From the NCBI RefSeq assembly GCF_030127105.1, contig NZ_CP126162.1:186001-250000 (forward strand): DNA of 64,000 nucleotides, given 5' to 3'. The notes beneath the pieces are model-generated. The model did no database searches. It had not been told where the DNA came from and saw nothing but the letters and a program-made list of their open reading frames with translations. The stretch is from Haloarcula pelagica. Lineage in GTDB: Archaea > Halobacteriota > Halobacteria > Halobacteriales > Haloarculaceae. Of this stretch, positions 1 to 8,469 are shown one piece after another. Within the stretch, counting starts at the first letter, position 1. Each line of letters begins with the position of its first letter. The position numbers and the translations under genes are program-made.

Positions 1-1062
1 CTCCGGGGGAATGTAGACACGGACGGTCTCGCCGGCGTCGACCTGTTTCATCCCCTCGGTAGTCGCGACGAGGTCCTCTGTTCCCTCCGTCTCACCGGGG
101 AACTCCAGGTGGACGACGTTCTGGTTGCCCATCGGTTCGACGACGGTGGCGGTCATCTCGAACTCGTGGGCGGGGTTGTCGGCGGACTCGCCGATCTCGA
201 TGTCCTCCGGGCGGATGCCAAAGACGAGATCCGTCGCGTCGCCGACGGCGTCGGCGATGTCCATGGGGAGGGGATACTGGATGCGGTCGGTGACGAACGA
301 CGACCCCTCGCGCCTGCCGGTGAGGAAATTCATCGACGGCTCGCCGATGAACTGGGCGACAAAGAGGTTCGCCGGCTCGTGGTACAGCTCCAAGGGCCGA
401 CCGACCTGCTGGAGTTTCCCGTCGTTCATCACGGCGATGCGGTCGGACATCGTCATCGCCTCGGTCTGGTCGTGGGTGACGTAGACGGTCGTCACGCCGA
501 GTTGCTGCTGGAGTTGCTGGAGTTCGGTGCGCATCTCCGCGCGGAGTTTCGCGTCCAGGTTCGAGAGCGGTTCGTCCATCAGGAACACCTCGGGGTCCCG
601 GACGATGGCCCGTCCCAGCGCGACCCGCTGTTGCTGGCCGCCCGACAGTTCGCCGGGGAGGCGATCGAGGAGGCCCTCGATGCCCATCATCGAGGCGGCT
701 TCGGTGACCCGGTCGTCGATCTCGGCGTCCGAGAGGTCGGTCGCCTCCTCCAGCCCGAACGACATGTTCCCGCGGGCGGTCTTGTGCGGGTACAGCGCGT
801 AGGACTGGAACACCATCGCGATGTCCCGATCCTGGGTCCGCACGTCGTTCTGGACCGAATCGTCGAGGCGGATCTCGCCGTCGGTGATCGTCTCCAGCCC
901 GGCGATCATCCGCAGGGTGGTGGACTTCCCACAGCCCGACGGGCCGACCAGCACGAGGAACTCGCCGTCGGGAATCTCGACAGAGATGTCGTCGACCGCG
1001 ACGATCTCCTCGTCGCCGTCCTCGAACACCTTCGTCACGTCGTCGAGTATCAGTCGGGACAT
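1..1062 (-). CDS. xacK: Sugar ABC transporter ATPase (XacK-like), 3' end cut by window
   Basis: This is an ATP-hydrolysing subunit of a CUT1 (MalK/UgpC) carbohydrate importer, acting on the cytoplasmic face of the membrane. Only 354 codons are visible because the gene runs off the left edge. Seen: Walker A GPSGCGKST near residues 40-48, a Q-loop region (MVFQSYALYP), signature LSGGQQQRVALGRA, Walker B VFLMDEPLSNLDAKL, the switch histidine in YVTHDQTEAMTMSD, and a C-terminal MalK-type regulatory region with GIRPEDIEI. The ATG at 1060-1062 overlaps the stop codon of the preceding ATPase gene by one base (TAATG), so the two are translationally coupled. Two ATPases in one importer operon, beside pentonate genes, is the layout of Haloferax xacGHIJK; assignment as xacK is inferred from that order. 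Confidence 0.85.
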   Translation of the reverse strand, partial: MSRLILDDVTKVFEDGDEEIVAVDDISVEIPDGEFLVLVGPSGCGKSTTLRMIAGLETITDGEIRLDDSVQNDVRTQDRDIAMVFQSYALYPHKTARGNMSFGLEEATDLSDAEIDDRVTEAASMMGIEGLLDRLPGELSGGQQQRVALGRAIVRDPEVFLMDEPLSNLDAKLRAEMRTELQQLQQQLGVTTVYVTHDQTEAMTMSDRIAVMNDGKLQQVGRPLELYHEPANLFVAQFIGEPSMNFLTGRREGSSFVTDRIQYPLPMDIADAVGDATDLVFGIRPEDIEIGESADNPAHEFEMTATVVEPMGNQNVVHLEFPGETEGTEDLVATTEGMKQVDAGETVRVYIPPE

Positions 1063-2207
1063 TAGACGTTCGTCACCTCCGTGGCCGCGGCCAGTCGGCG
1101 CGTGTGCAACGCCTCGCCGCTTGCGGCGTCGAAGACGTGGATGTCGTCGGGGTCCAGTGTCGCGACGACCGACTGGCCGGACTCGACGATGTCGGTGCCA
1201 CTGGTCAGGGCGTGCACCAGTTCCGTCCCCTCCGTGTCCGCGGTGTGGTGCAGGTGGACGACGTTCTGGTCGCCGTGTGGCTCGACGACGCTCACCTCCA
1301 TCGGGAACTCGTGATCCTGGAGGGGGGTGTCGTACTCCTCGGCCGGGGCGATGGAAACGTCCTCCGGGCGGATACCCAGCACCACCTCGTCGACACCCCC
1401 AACGGCCTCCCGGATATCGCCGTCGAAGGGGTACTCGACGAACTGGCCGTCGAAGGTCCCGCGCCTGACGGTGCCGGTGAGGAAGTTCATCATCGGCTCG
1501 CCGATAAAGCCCGCGACGAAGCGGTTCGCGGGCGCGTGGTACAGTTCGAGGGGTTTGCCCACCTGCTGGAGTTCCCCGTCGTCCATCACGGCGATGCGGT
1601 CGGACATCGTCATCGCCTCGGTCTGGTTGTGGGTGACGTAGACGGTCGTGACGCCGAACTGCTCCTGGAGTTGCTGGAGTTCGGTGCGCATCTCCGCGCG
1701 GAGTTTCGCGTCCAGGTTCGAGAGCGGCTCGTCCATCAGGAACACCTCGGGGTCCCGGACGATCGCCCGTCCCAGCGCGACCCGCTGTTGTTGCCCGCCC
1801 GAAAGCTCCTCGGGCTTGCGTTCGAGCAGGTCCTCGATGCCCAGCATCGCGGCGATCTCCTCGACGCGCTCCTCGCGCTCGGCGTCGGTGTAGCCCGACT
1901 CTTCCTCCAGCCCGAACCGGACGTTCTCCCGGATGGTCATGTGGGGATAGAGCGCGTAGTCCTGGAACACCATGGCGATGTCGCGGTTCTGGGGCACGCG
2001 GAAGTTCATGTGGTCGTCGGCGATGTAGATGTCACCGGACGTGGGCGTCTCCAGGCCAGCCAGACAGCGAAGCGTGGTGGACTTCCCACAGCCCGACGGG
2101 CCGACTAGCACGAGGAACTCGCCGTCCTCGATCTCGATCGAGAGATCGTCGACGGCGGTGGTATCGCCGAACTGCTTGGTCAGACTGTCGATAGTGATCT
2201 CGCCCAT
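1062..2207 (-). CDS. xacJ: Sugar ABC transporter ATPase (XacJ-like)
   Basis: This is a second CUT1-type ATPase of 381 aa in the same operon. Walker A GPSGCGKST lies near residues 36-44, signature LSGGQQQRVALGRA near 134, and Walker B FLMDEPLSNLDAKL just after it. The switch region reads THNQTEAMTMSD, so the residue after the histidine is Asn rather than the Asp of the partner ATPase. I chose the ATG at 2205-2207 because GGAGGTG (2214-2220) sits six bases upstream; a GTG at 2214-2216 is possible but lies inside that Shine-Dalgarno sequence. The gene follows the permease stop by one base. It probably forms a hetero- or interchangeable ATPase pair with the downstream gene product, as reported for XacJ/XacK. 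Confidence 0.88.
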   Translation of the reverse strand: MGEITIDSLTKQFGDTTAVDDLSIEIEDGEFLVLVGPSGCGKSTTLRCLAGLETPTSGDIYIADDHMNFRVPQNRDIAMVFQDYALYPHMTIRENVRFGLEEESGYTDAEREERVEEIAAMLGIEDLLERKPEELSGGQQQRVALGRAIVRDPEVFLMDEPLSNLDAKLRAEMRTELQQLQEQFGVTTVYVTHNQTEAMTMSDRIAVMDDGELQQVGKPLELYHAPANRFVAGFIGEPMMNFLTGTVRRGTFDGQFVEYPFDGDIREAVGGVDEVVLGIRPEDVSIAPAEEYDTPLQDHEFPMEVSVVEPHGDQNVVHLHHTADTEGTELVHALTSGTDIVESGQSVVATLDPDDIHVFDAASGEALHTRRLAAATEVTNV

Positions 2208-2208
2208 C

Positions 2209-3144
2209 TCAGGCACCTCCCTCCGTCTGCAGACCCTTCGCGAACTGCTCGGCGAACGCGACGTAGATGAGCAGCGTCGGGATCGCCGCGAGGAACGACG
2301 CGGACATCCGGATCCCGAAGTCGACGCCGGAGGTCGACGCCCCGACGGCGGGGAGGATGAGCGTCACGACGGCCTCGGGCGTGTCCGACCCGGTGATGAG
2401 CGTGAACGCGAACAGGAACTCGTTGTATATCTGGGTGAACTGGTAGATGAAGACGACACCGAACATCGGCTTCGAGATGGGGAGGATGACACGGCGGTAG
2501 ATCTTCGAGATCGAGGCGCCGTCGATCTTCGCCGCCTCGACCAGCGAACTGGGGAGGCTCTGGTAGTACGACCGGAACAGGATCGTACAGATGGGAATGC
2601 CGTACGCGATGTGGGTGATCATCAGTGGGACCAGGTTCGCGTGGTACGACTGGACGACCGGGAGAGAGCCAAACGTCGGTGCCAGCATGGACGCGAGCGG
2701 GAAGATGTTGTTCCAGAACCGCGCGAGCGGGACCAGCACGGCCTGGTAGGGCAGGAAGATACCGACGAGGAACAGGATCAGGACCGCCATCTGTCCGCGC
2801 CAGCGGACCATCGTCAGGCCGTAGGCGGCCATACTCCCGAACAGGACGCTCCCGATGGTGGCCGGGATCGCCATGAACAGCGAGTTGAAGAAGGCGCCCG
2901 AGAGTTGTTCGAGCGCGAACTCAAGGTTCCCGAGCGTGAAGCCGGTCGCGCTCGGCGGTGCGAGCGGGATCGACCGCGCGACGGCCTCGTTGGTCTTGAA
3001 CGCGGTCATGAGACCGGTCTGTAGCGGCGAGAGGAAGAAGCCGATGAAGACGATGACCAGTACGTACTGGCCGATGCGTTTCAGGCTCACGTCCTCGACG
3101 AGCGATGCAACGTCGAAGGTCGAATCAGGTGTTGACTGTGACAT
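2209..3144 (-). CDS. xacI: Sugar ABC permease, MalG type (XacI-like)
   Basis: Integral membrane subunit of the pentose importer, 311 aa, binding-protein-dependent transport (BPD) permease family. It has an N-terminal membrane segment (VLVIVFIGFFLSPLQTGL), further hydrophobic helices, and the cytoplasmic EAA loop EAAKIDGASISKIYRRVILP that docks on the ATPases. The ATG at 3142-3144 follows the TGA of the upstream permease by one base; longer in-frame extension upstream reads as low-complexity Ser/Arg sequence inside the neighbouring gene and was not used. It ends in QTEGGA, whose codons carry the ribosome-binding site of the next gene. Operon order is binding protein, MalF type, MalG type, ATPase, ATPase. 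Confidence 0.88.
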   Translation of the reverse strand: MSQSTPDSTFDVASLVEDVSLKRIGQYVLVIVFIGFFLSPLQTGLMTAFKTNEAVARSIPLAPPSATGFTLGNLEFALEQLSGAFFNSLFMAIPATIGSVLFGSMAAYGLTMVRWRGQMAVLILFLVGIFLPYQAVLVPLARFWNNIFPLASMLAPTFGSLPVVQSYHANLVPLMITHIAYGIPICTILFRSYYQSLPSSLVEAAKIDGASISKIYRRVILPISKPMFGVVFIYQFTQIYNEFLFAFTLITGSDTPEAVVTLILPAVGASTSGVDFGIRMSASFLAAIPTLLIYVAFAEQFAKGLQTEGGA

Positions 3145-3145
3145 A

Positions 3146-4096
3146 TCAGAGGCTCCCCTGTCTGTACTGGTAGTAGAGATACGGCGCGATGACCCCGAGC
3201 GCGAGGATGAGGAGGTACGTCGCGATGCTGGCGGCGTAGGCCCACTTCCCGAACTTGAACGCTTCACGGACCATCAGCGTCGCCAGGATGTCCGTCCCGT
3301 TGGGTGGCCGGTAGCGTCCGGTCAGCGAGTACAGGAAGGTAAAGGCCTTCAGCGCGAAGACCATCAAGACTACGGCCGCGCTGACCGAGGCTTCCTTCAT
3401 CTGGGGGACGATGATACGGAGGTAGGTCTTGATCGTGCTCGCGCCGTCGACGCGAGCGGCCTCGAACTGGTCGTCGGGCAGGGACCGCAGCCCCGCGAGG
3501 TAGACGACCATCGTGTAGCCGCTGAACTGCCAGATGAGGGCGAAGATGACCGATCCCAGCGCGATGCTCGGGTTCCCGATCCACTGGACCGGTTCGAACC
3601 CGAGTGTCGTCACGATGATGTTCAACAGCCCGTTGTTGGTGTTGAACATCCAGAGCCACATCTGTGCCGTGATGACGAACGAGAGGCTCATCGGCAGCAG
3701 GTAGATGGTCTGTACGGTGTTGTTGTAACGGATGCCCTGATCGAGCAGGATGGCGAGGAACAGCCCGAGGAACAGACAGATCGTGGTAAAGACCACGAGC
3801 AAGACGAGGTTGTTCTGTGCGGCCGTGAGGAAGGCCTCGTTGCCCAGGACCTGTCCGTACATCTCCAGATCGAGGTTGCTGTAGTCCGGCGGGGTCAACC
3901 CTCTGGCGTCGGTCAGCGAGATGGCGATGTTGAACCCCATCCCACCGTAGACGGCGACTCCCATGATGAAGAGGGGGATGCCCCAGAACGGCGACGACCG
4001 GACGAAGTCGCTGTTGAGGAAGTACCTGAGTCTCGTCTCCCAGTCGACTTCCTCGGACGACTGTGTCGTCGTCTCTGTGGTTTCGTGCGTACCCAT
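3146..4096 (-). CDS. xacH: Sugar ABC permease, MalF type (XacH-like)
   Basis: First permease subunit of the importer, 316 aa. The N-terminus is hydrophilic and Thr/Glu rich, then about six hydrophobic helices follow, including FWGIPLFIMGVAVYGG and LLVVFTTICLFLGLFLAILL. The EAA loop reads EAARVDGASTIKTYLRIIVP. The start ATG (4094-4096) lies 51 bases after the binding-protein stop. That gap carries a TATA-like TTTTATTAC and an AGGAG, so the permease genes may also have an internal start of transcription or translation. A hairpin at the end of the preceding gene (4138-4156) could allow the binding protein to be made in excess of the membrane parts. Confidence 0.88.
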   Translation of the reverse strand: MGTHETTETTTQSSEEVDWETRLRYFLNSDFVRSSPFWGIPLFIMGVAVYGGMGFNIAISLTDARGLTPPDYSNLDLEMYGQVLGNEAFLTAAQNNLVLLVVFTTICLFLGLFLAILLDQGIRYNNTVQTIYLLPMSLSFVITAQMWLWMFNTNNGLLNIIVTTLGFEPVQWIGNPSIALGSVIFALIWQFSGYTMVVYLAGLRSLPDDQFEAARVDGASTIKTYLRIIVPQMKEASVSAAVVLMVFALKAFTFLYSLTGRYRPPNGTDILATLMVREAFKFGKWAYAASIATYLLILALGVIAPYLYYQYRQGSL

Positions 4097-4137
4097 AGCT
4101 GTAGTGGATTCACTCCTATGTAATAAAACGTGTAGGT

Positions 4138-4156
4138 ACCGGATCGACTATCCGGT
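4138..4156 (-). promoter_or_regulatory. Hairpin at the stop codon of the binding-protein gene
   Basis: ACCGGAT, five bases, ATCCGGT: a perfect 7-base-pair inverted repeat that includes the TAG stop of the solute-binding-protein gene. Its position between a binding-protein gene and its permease genes suggests an mRNA-stabilising or partial-termination hairpin, as in bacterial maltose operons. Its arms also resemble the TCCGGTA half-site found in promoters of the 13-30 kb module, so a protein-binding role cannot be excluded. Confidence 0.5.
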
Positions 4157-5533
4157 GACGGCGTCCAGCAGCGCGTCGGCAGCGGCTTCAACGTCGTACG
4201 GCCCCATCATGTTGTTGCTCAGCGCCGTCCGGCACGCCCCGAGTTGCTCCGGCGGTACCGCCAGTCCGTGGGCGATGGTCGGCGGGTAGCGGTCCGAACT
4301 GGTCAGGTCCTCGTAGGTCATCGCGATGAAGTCGCCCAGTTCGCCCGGGTCCACGTCGGTCCGCAGCGGGACGGAGCCTTTGAGGTTGTTGTAGGCGATC
4401 TGGGCCTCCTTCGTCCCGACGAACTTCTGCCACGCGATTGTCTCTTCCCGAGTCGGGTTGTTCGCGGGCGCGACGATGGAGTCGATGTGGTAGGTGTAGG
4501 TGCCCTCGGTTCCCGGGAAGGGGACCCAGTCCCAGTGTTCCTGATAGTTGAACGAGTCGTCGACGCGGAACTGGCCCGCGAGCCAGTTGCCCTGGTGCAT
4601 ACAGGCGACCTCGCCGTTGATCATCTTCCCGCCCATGTCGGTGAAACTGGACGTGGACGCGTCGTCGGTGATGTAGTTCTGTTGGATGTCACGGACGGTC
4701 TCCAGGGCCTCGATCATCATCCCGCGGTCACCGTTGCCCTCGATGAAGTCCATGTAGGCGTCGATACCAGACTGTCCCATGAGCACCTGTGCCCACAGTT
4801 GGAGCACCGTCCATGGGGCAACCATCGCCTGCCCCATCGGGACGATATCGGTTTCGGACTGGAGGGTGTCGAGCGCGCTCATCAACGCCTCGACGCTGTC
4901 GAGGCTGTCGGGATCGATACCGGCCTCTTCGAACGCCGAGATGTTGTAGAAAAGGTTGTTCATCCGGTGGGAACCGAGCGGCACGGCGGGCATCTTCCCG
5001 TTGAAGGTGTTGAGTTCGATGGCCCGCTGTTGCATCACGTCCTTGTACCCCTCGGCGTCCCAGACATCCGCTTCGAGGTCCATGAGGTTCCCGCGGTACC
5101 GTTCGAGGTTCTGCCCCGGCCAGTTGGCGAAGGAACTCATCGGGTTGCCGTTGACCATCCGCCGGAGGATTGTCGCGTTCAGGTTGACGTTCGCGCTGGC
5201 CCCGACAGCCTGGAAGTTCGTCGACATCTCGGGGTACGCCTCCTGGAACACCTCGATGAGAGCGTTGACTGCCGCCTCGCCGTCACCGCCGGCCCAGCCG
5301 TGGAGGACTTCGAGTTCGCCGTCCCACTGCTGACCGCTCGACCCGTCGGAACTGCCACTTCCGCCGTCAGAACCACCGGACCCACCCGAGCCGCCGTCGC
5401 CACCCGAGCCGCCTGAACCGCCCGAACCCCCGTCGCCGCCACAGCCAGCGATACTGGCTGCGGCACCGACACCGAGTGCGGCGAGGTACTTCCGTCGGTC
5501 CATCGACACGTCTGAACTGTCACGTTTTACCAT
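4148..5533 (-). CDS. xacG: Sugar ABC transporter substrate-binding lipoprotein (XacG-like)
   Basis: Extracellular sugar-binding protein, 461 aa, delivering substrate to the permease pair downstream. The N-terminus has a Tat-like motif (DRRKYLAALG) and a lipobox SIAGC with the acceptor Cys near residue 31, followed by a long Gly/Ser/Asp linker typical of haloarchaeal surface lipoproteins. The rest matches the family 1 extracellular solute-binding fold. ATG at 5531-5533 fits the TATA box at 5561-5565; a start at Met11 (MDRRKYL) is also possible. First gene of the operon. The substrate is inferred as xylose and/or arabinose from the neighbouring pentonate genes, not from the protein itself. Confidence 0.88.
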   Translation of the reverse strand: MVKRDSSDVSMDRRKYLAALGVGAAASIAGCGGDGGSGGSGGSGGDGGSGGSGGSDGGSGSSDGSSGQQWDGELEVLHGWAGGDGEAAVNALIEVFQEAYPEMSTNFQAVGASANVNLNATILRRMVNGNPMSSFANWPGQNLERYRGNLMDLEADVWDAEGYKDVMQQRAIELNTFNGKMPAVPLGSHRMNNLFYNISAFEEAGIDPDSLDSVEALMSALDTLQSETDIVPMGQAMVAPWTVLQLWAQVLMGQSGIDAYMDFIEGNGDRGMMIEALETVRDIQQNYITDDASTSSFTDMGGKMINGEVACMHQGNWLAGQFRVDDSFNYQEHWDWVPFPGTEGTYTYHIDSIVAPANNPTREETIAWQKFVGTKEAQIAYNNLKGSVPLRTDVDPGELGDFIAMTYEDLTSSDRYPPTIAHGLAVPPEQLGACRTALSNNMMGPYDVEAAADALLDAVTG

Positions 5534-5556
5534 ACACTATCCGAGTACACCTAATA

Positions 5557-5567
5557 GTACATAAAGG
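5557..5567 (-). promoter_or_regulatory. TATA box of the xacG-like operon
   Basis: On the coding strand the sequence reads CCTTTATGTAC about 24-34 bases before the ATG at 5533. This is the archaeal TATA position for a leaderless or very short-leader mRNA. The 287-base gap up to 5820 holds no other feature I can support. Confidence 0.55.
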
Positions 5568-5820
5568 TAACGCAAATCGTGTGAGAACCAGTCATGCAGC
5601 TCCGTCGAAAGAACGGTCTGCCGGGTGCCGGAGCAACGTAACGTGAGTGAGAGACGTGGTGTTCGATTCTACCGCCACGTATCGGATGCCACCCAGCGCG
5701 GGCCGCGTCGAATCGGGTTCGCCGGGCCGGGTCCGCAGAACGCCTACAACGAGGCGTGTGGGTGTGTGGGCTGCTCGGAGTCCCTGGTCGTGTGGAATGG
5801 GGTGTGTCTGCCTGCTCGTG

Positions 5821-7056
5821 TCACGCCTCGTCGAACAGTTCCTGACCGTCGGCGAGATGAGCCTCGACGGCGTCTAGATCCAGGGTCAGTCCCAGCCCGG
5901 GCTCTTCGGGGATCCCCATGTAACCGCCCTCGATGAGATTGTCCTCCTCGACGAGGTCTTCCCACCAGCCCAGTTCGTAGGAGTGGTACTCGACGGCCAG
6001 AGAGTTGGGGATGGCCGCACCGACGTGGGCCGACGCCATCGTCCCGATCGGCGAGGAGACGTTGTGCATCGCCACCGGGATGTAGAACATGTCCGCGAGC
6101 GTGGCGATCTTCGCCGTCTCGCGCATCCCGCCGACCTTCGGGCAGTCGGGCGCGACGATGTCCACGGCCTGTTCGGTGAGCAGTCGACGCTGGCCGTGGG
6201 TTCGGTAGACGTTCTCCCCGACAGCGATGGGCGTGCCCGTCGACTGTGTCACCTCACGCTGGACATCGTGATTCTCCGGGGGGACTGGGTCTTCGAGCCA
6301 CCAGACATCGTACTGTTCGAGTTCGCGCGCGAGTCGTTTGGCGCTCCCGCTGGCGAACGCCCAGTGACAGTCGAAAGCGGCGTCGGCCTTGTCGCCGACG
6401 CGCTCTGTGACACGCCGGACGATCTCGGCCTTGTGGTCGATCTCGGGCTGGCGGAGGTGGCGGTTCGCGCGGTCTTTCTCGTGTCCGGAGGGCACGTCGA
6501 GGTCGAACTTCAGCGCGTCGTAGCCCAGTTCTTCGACCACGCGCTCGGCCTCGTCGGCACAGGCCTCCGGGTCGGCCTCGTCCTCGGTGTGACAGTCACA
6601 GTAGGTGCGGACCTCGTCGCGGTACTTGCCGCCCAGCAGTTGGTACGCCGGGACATCGAGAATCTTGCCGGCCGCGTCGTGGAGGGCGATCTCGACGCCG
6701 GAGATCGCCGCGATGTCTTTCCCGCCGATAGAGCCCTCACCGGACATCTTCTGGACCATGTGCTCGTAGAGGCGGTCGATGTCCAGCGGATTCTCGCCGA
6801 CGACGAAGGGTTTGAGCCGGTCGATGATCTCCGGGAGCGCACCCCCCCAGTAGGCCTCGCCGTTCCCGACGACGCCGGCATCGGTGTACACTCGGACCAG
6901 CGTCCACGGGTAGTTGCCGTCAACGATGACCGTCTGTACGTCGGTGATCTCCACGTCGCGCCGCTCGTCCCGGGACTGGGTGAGGCCCATCGTCTCGGCC
7001 GAGAGGTCACGCATGGTGTATTCAGCGTTGGGGTCTCGCAGGTCTGCGTAGTTCAT
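5821..7056 (-). CDS. xacD: Pentonate dehydratase, enolase superfamily (XacD-like)
   Basis: Mandelate racemase/muconate lactonizing enzyme family dehydratase, 411 aa, predicted to convert D-xylonate and L-arabinonate to 2-keto-3-deoxypentonate in the cytoplasm. Metal-ligand motifs are visible in order: AAFDCHWAF (Asp), WWLEDPVPP (Glu), AVGENVYRTHG (Glu); then APDCPKVGG and the catalytic-type His in PVAMHNVSSP. An ATG at 7054-7056 was chosen over an upstream GTG-type extension (reading SVCIPRC) because family members start near NYADLRDP. The length matches the roughly 410 aa of the Haloferax enzyme. Family and neighbourhood (importer, 2-keto-3-deoxypentonate dehydratase, semialdehyde dehydrogenase) support the role; other sugar acids remain possible substrates. 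Confidence 0.8.
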   Translation of the reverse strand: MNYADLRDPNAEYTMRDLSAETMGLTQSRDERRDVEITDVQTVIVDGNYPWTLVRVYTDAGVVGNGEAYWGGALPEIIDRLKPFVVGENPLDIDRLYEHMVQKMSGEGSIGGKDIAAISGVEIALHDAAGKILDVPAYQLLGGKYRDEVRTYCDCHTEDEADPEACADEAERVVEELGYDALKFDLDVPSGHEKDRANRHLRQPEIDHKAEIVRRVTERVGDKADAAFDCHWAFASGSAKRLARELEQYDVWWLEDPVPPENHDVQREVTQSTGTPIAVGENVYRTHGQRRLLTEQAVDIVAPDCPKVGGMRETAKIATLADMFYIPVAMHNVSSPIGTMASAHVGAAIPNSLAVEYHSYELGWWEDLVEEDNLIEGGYMGIPEEPGLGLTLDLDAVEAHLADGQELFDEA

Positions 7057-7184
7057 GCGACACCGGGGAATACACACCGACACTCAAAACGTTTTCGAGA
7101 GTGAGAGCCGAAAACCGGCGCAGACAACGCGCTATCGCCCGTTCGCGCCGCTGACCGGACGGCCTGCGACCACCCCCGACCTGC

Positions 7185-8048
7185 TCACACCGTCGTGACT
7201 TCGTTGTGAAGCTCTCCGATATCTTCGATCGCGATCTCGACGTGGTCGCCCTCCTGAAGCGTGAACCCGTCTTCCGGGACCAACGAGGTCCCGGTGAGCA
7301 GCACCGAAACCTCCGGGACGGCGTTGTGGTCTCGGTAGCACGAGACCAGCTCTTCACAGCTCCGTATCATCTCCCCGGTGTTCGTCTCGTCGCTGTAGAC
7401 CGTCTCACCGTCCCGGTGGATCGACATCGACAGCGACAGCGAGTGGGGGTCCTCGATGTCGGTCACCACGCTCGGCCCGAGGGAACAACACCGGTCGTAG
7501 ACCTTCGCCTGTGGCAGGTACAGCGGATTCCGTCCTTCGAGGGACCGGCTGCTCATATCGTTGCCGACGGTGTAGCCGACCGTCTCGCCCTCGTAGAGGA
7601 CCACACCGAGTTCGGGTTCGGGAACGTCCCACTCCGAGTCCGCCCTGATGCCGACCTGCTCGCCCGGACCCACCGTCCGACTCGGCGTCGATTTGAAGAA
7701 TATCTCCGGCCGGTCGGCATCGTACACGTCGAGATAAATCTCCGGCATCGTACTCTCCTGCCGGCGGGCCTGTTCGCTGATTTCGTAGGTCACGCCGGCC
7801 GCCCACACCTCGTCGGCGTCGACGGGTACCCGTCGCTGTTCTTCGAGACGCTGGGGCGACAGCTCCGTCGCGTCGTCGAGCTGCCGGGACGCGATGGCGT
7901 CGGGTGACTGGTCGGCGAGGCTTGCTGCCCGGAAGAGATCGCGGAGCGACGACAGTCGCGGTTTCGCGGCTGTCAGGTCGTAGATCCCCTGCTCGCCGGA
8001 GACCGCCAGCCGGCTGTCGGAACCGTCGCTTAACTGGTGATACCTCAT
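7185..8048 (-). CDS. xacE: 2-keto-3-deoxypentonate dehydratase, FAH family (XacE-like)
   Basis: Fumarylacetoacetate hydrolase-family protein, 287 aa. In the haloarchaeal pentose pathway such enzymes dehydrate 2-keto-3-deoxyxylonate/arabinonate to alpha-ketoglutarate semialdehyde. Seen: metal-binding Glu pair in PEPELGVVLYEG, NDMSSRSLEGRNPLYLPQAK with the conserved Asp, and a C-terminal LLTGTSLVPEDGFTLQEGD segment typical of this subfamily. The long N-terminal domain (about 90 aa) precedes the catalytic domain. It sits between the pentonate dehydratase and the semialdehyde dehydrogenase on the same strand, with 128 bases to the former. A TATA-like ATTTTTGTA lies about 25-33 bases before the ATG, consistent with its own leaderless promoter. 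Confidence 0.8.
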   Translation of the reverse strand: MRYHQLSDGSDSRLAVSGEQGIYDLTAAKPRLSSLRDLFRAASLADQSPDAIASRQLDDATELSPQRLEEQRRVPVDADEVWAAGVTYEISEQARRQESTMPEIYLDVYDADRPEIFFKSTPSRTVGPGEQVGIRADSEWDVPEPELGVVLYEGETVGYTVGNDMSSRSLEGRNPLYLPQAKVYDRCCSLGPSVVTDIEDPHSLSLSMSIHRDGETVYSDETNTGEMIRSCEELVSCYRDHNAVPEVSVLLTGTSLVPEDGFTLQEGDHVEIAIEDIGELHNEVTTV

Positions 8049-8469
8049 ACTGTCAGAGTGATAGCCAATGTTACAAAAATATTGTGGTCACGGCAGCCCG
8101 CTCGCCAGTTCCGACCCCGGCCACGCTTCGACGTAGGTGGATTCTATTGCGACATGGTAGCATTACGTTCCAGATTGTGGAACGCTTTGAATAACAAGCG
8201 TACATTCGTTACTCTCTTCGGCATGTACATTGTTCACACGGGAGTTGCACCCGCTATCGAGCTAATTCGGCGTTCTCAGAGACACGTCGGCTCCCCCCTG
8301 GCACGGTTCGTTTCGTGCCGCAATGACGGAAGTCGTCCCACAATATCGAACAGTAATTCGGTAATCGAGTACTAGTGGCCACGATAGATGAACGACTAGT
8401 CGACAATGACGACGAACGGCGGACCGAGACACTGCGAAACGGAAAACGGCAGTCGACCGCGGGAGCGGC
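8049..8469. other. 421-base intergenic region upstream of the XacE-like gene
   Basis: AT-richer than the genes around it. It holds the promoter of the gene ending at 7185 (TATA-like element near 8072-8081), a perfect inverted repeat TTCCA-N5-TGGAA at 8168-8182, and a 17-base element at 8192-8208 that recurs at 27670-27686 with one mismatch. A 112-codon reading frame on the plus strand (8037-8375) has no recognisable features and overlaps these elements; I do not call it. Confidence 0.5.
8168..8182. promoter_or_regulatory. Inverted repeat, candidate regulator site
   Basis: TTCCA, five bases, TGGAA: a perfect palindrome 120 bases upstream of the XacE-like gene. IclR-family regulators commonly bind short palindromes of this kind, and the haloarchaeal pentose regulator XacR belongs to that family, but the link is inferred only. 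Confidence 0.35.

Noticed and set aside
109-1065. 318-codon plus-strand frame
   Set aside because: Antisense to the ABC ATPase, which has Walker and signature motifs. High GC makes long antisense frames common in this DNA.
8037-8375. 112-codon plus-strand frame
   Set aside because: Overlaps the promoter of the XacE-like gene and regulator-type repeats; no recognisable family.
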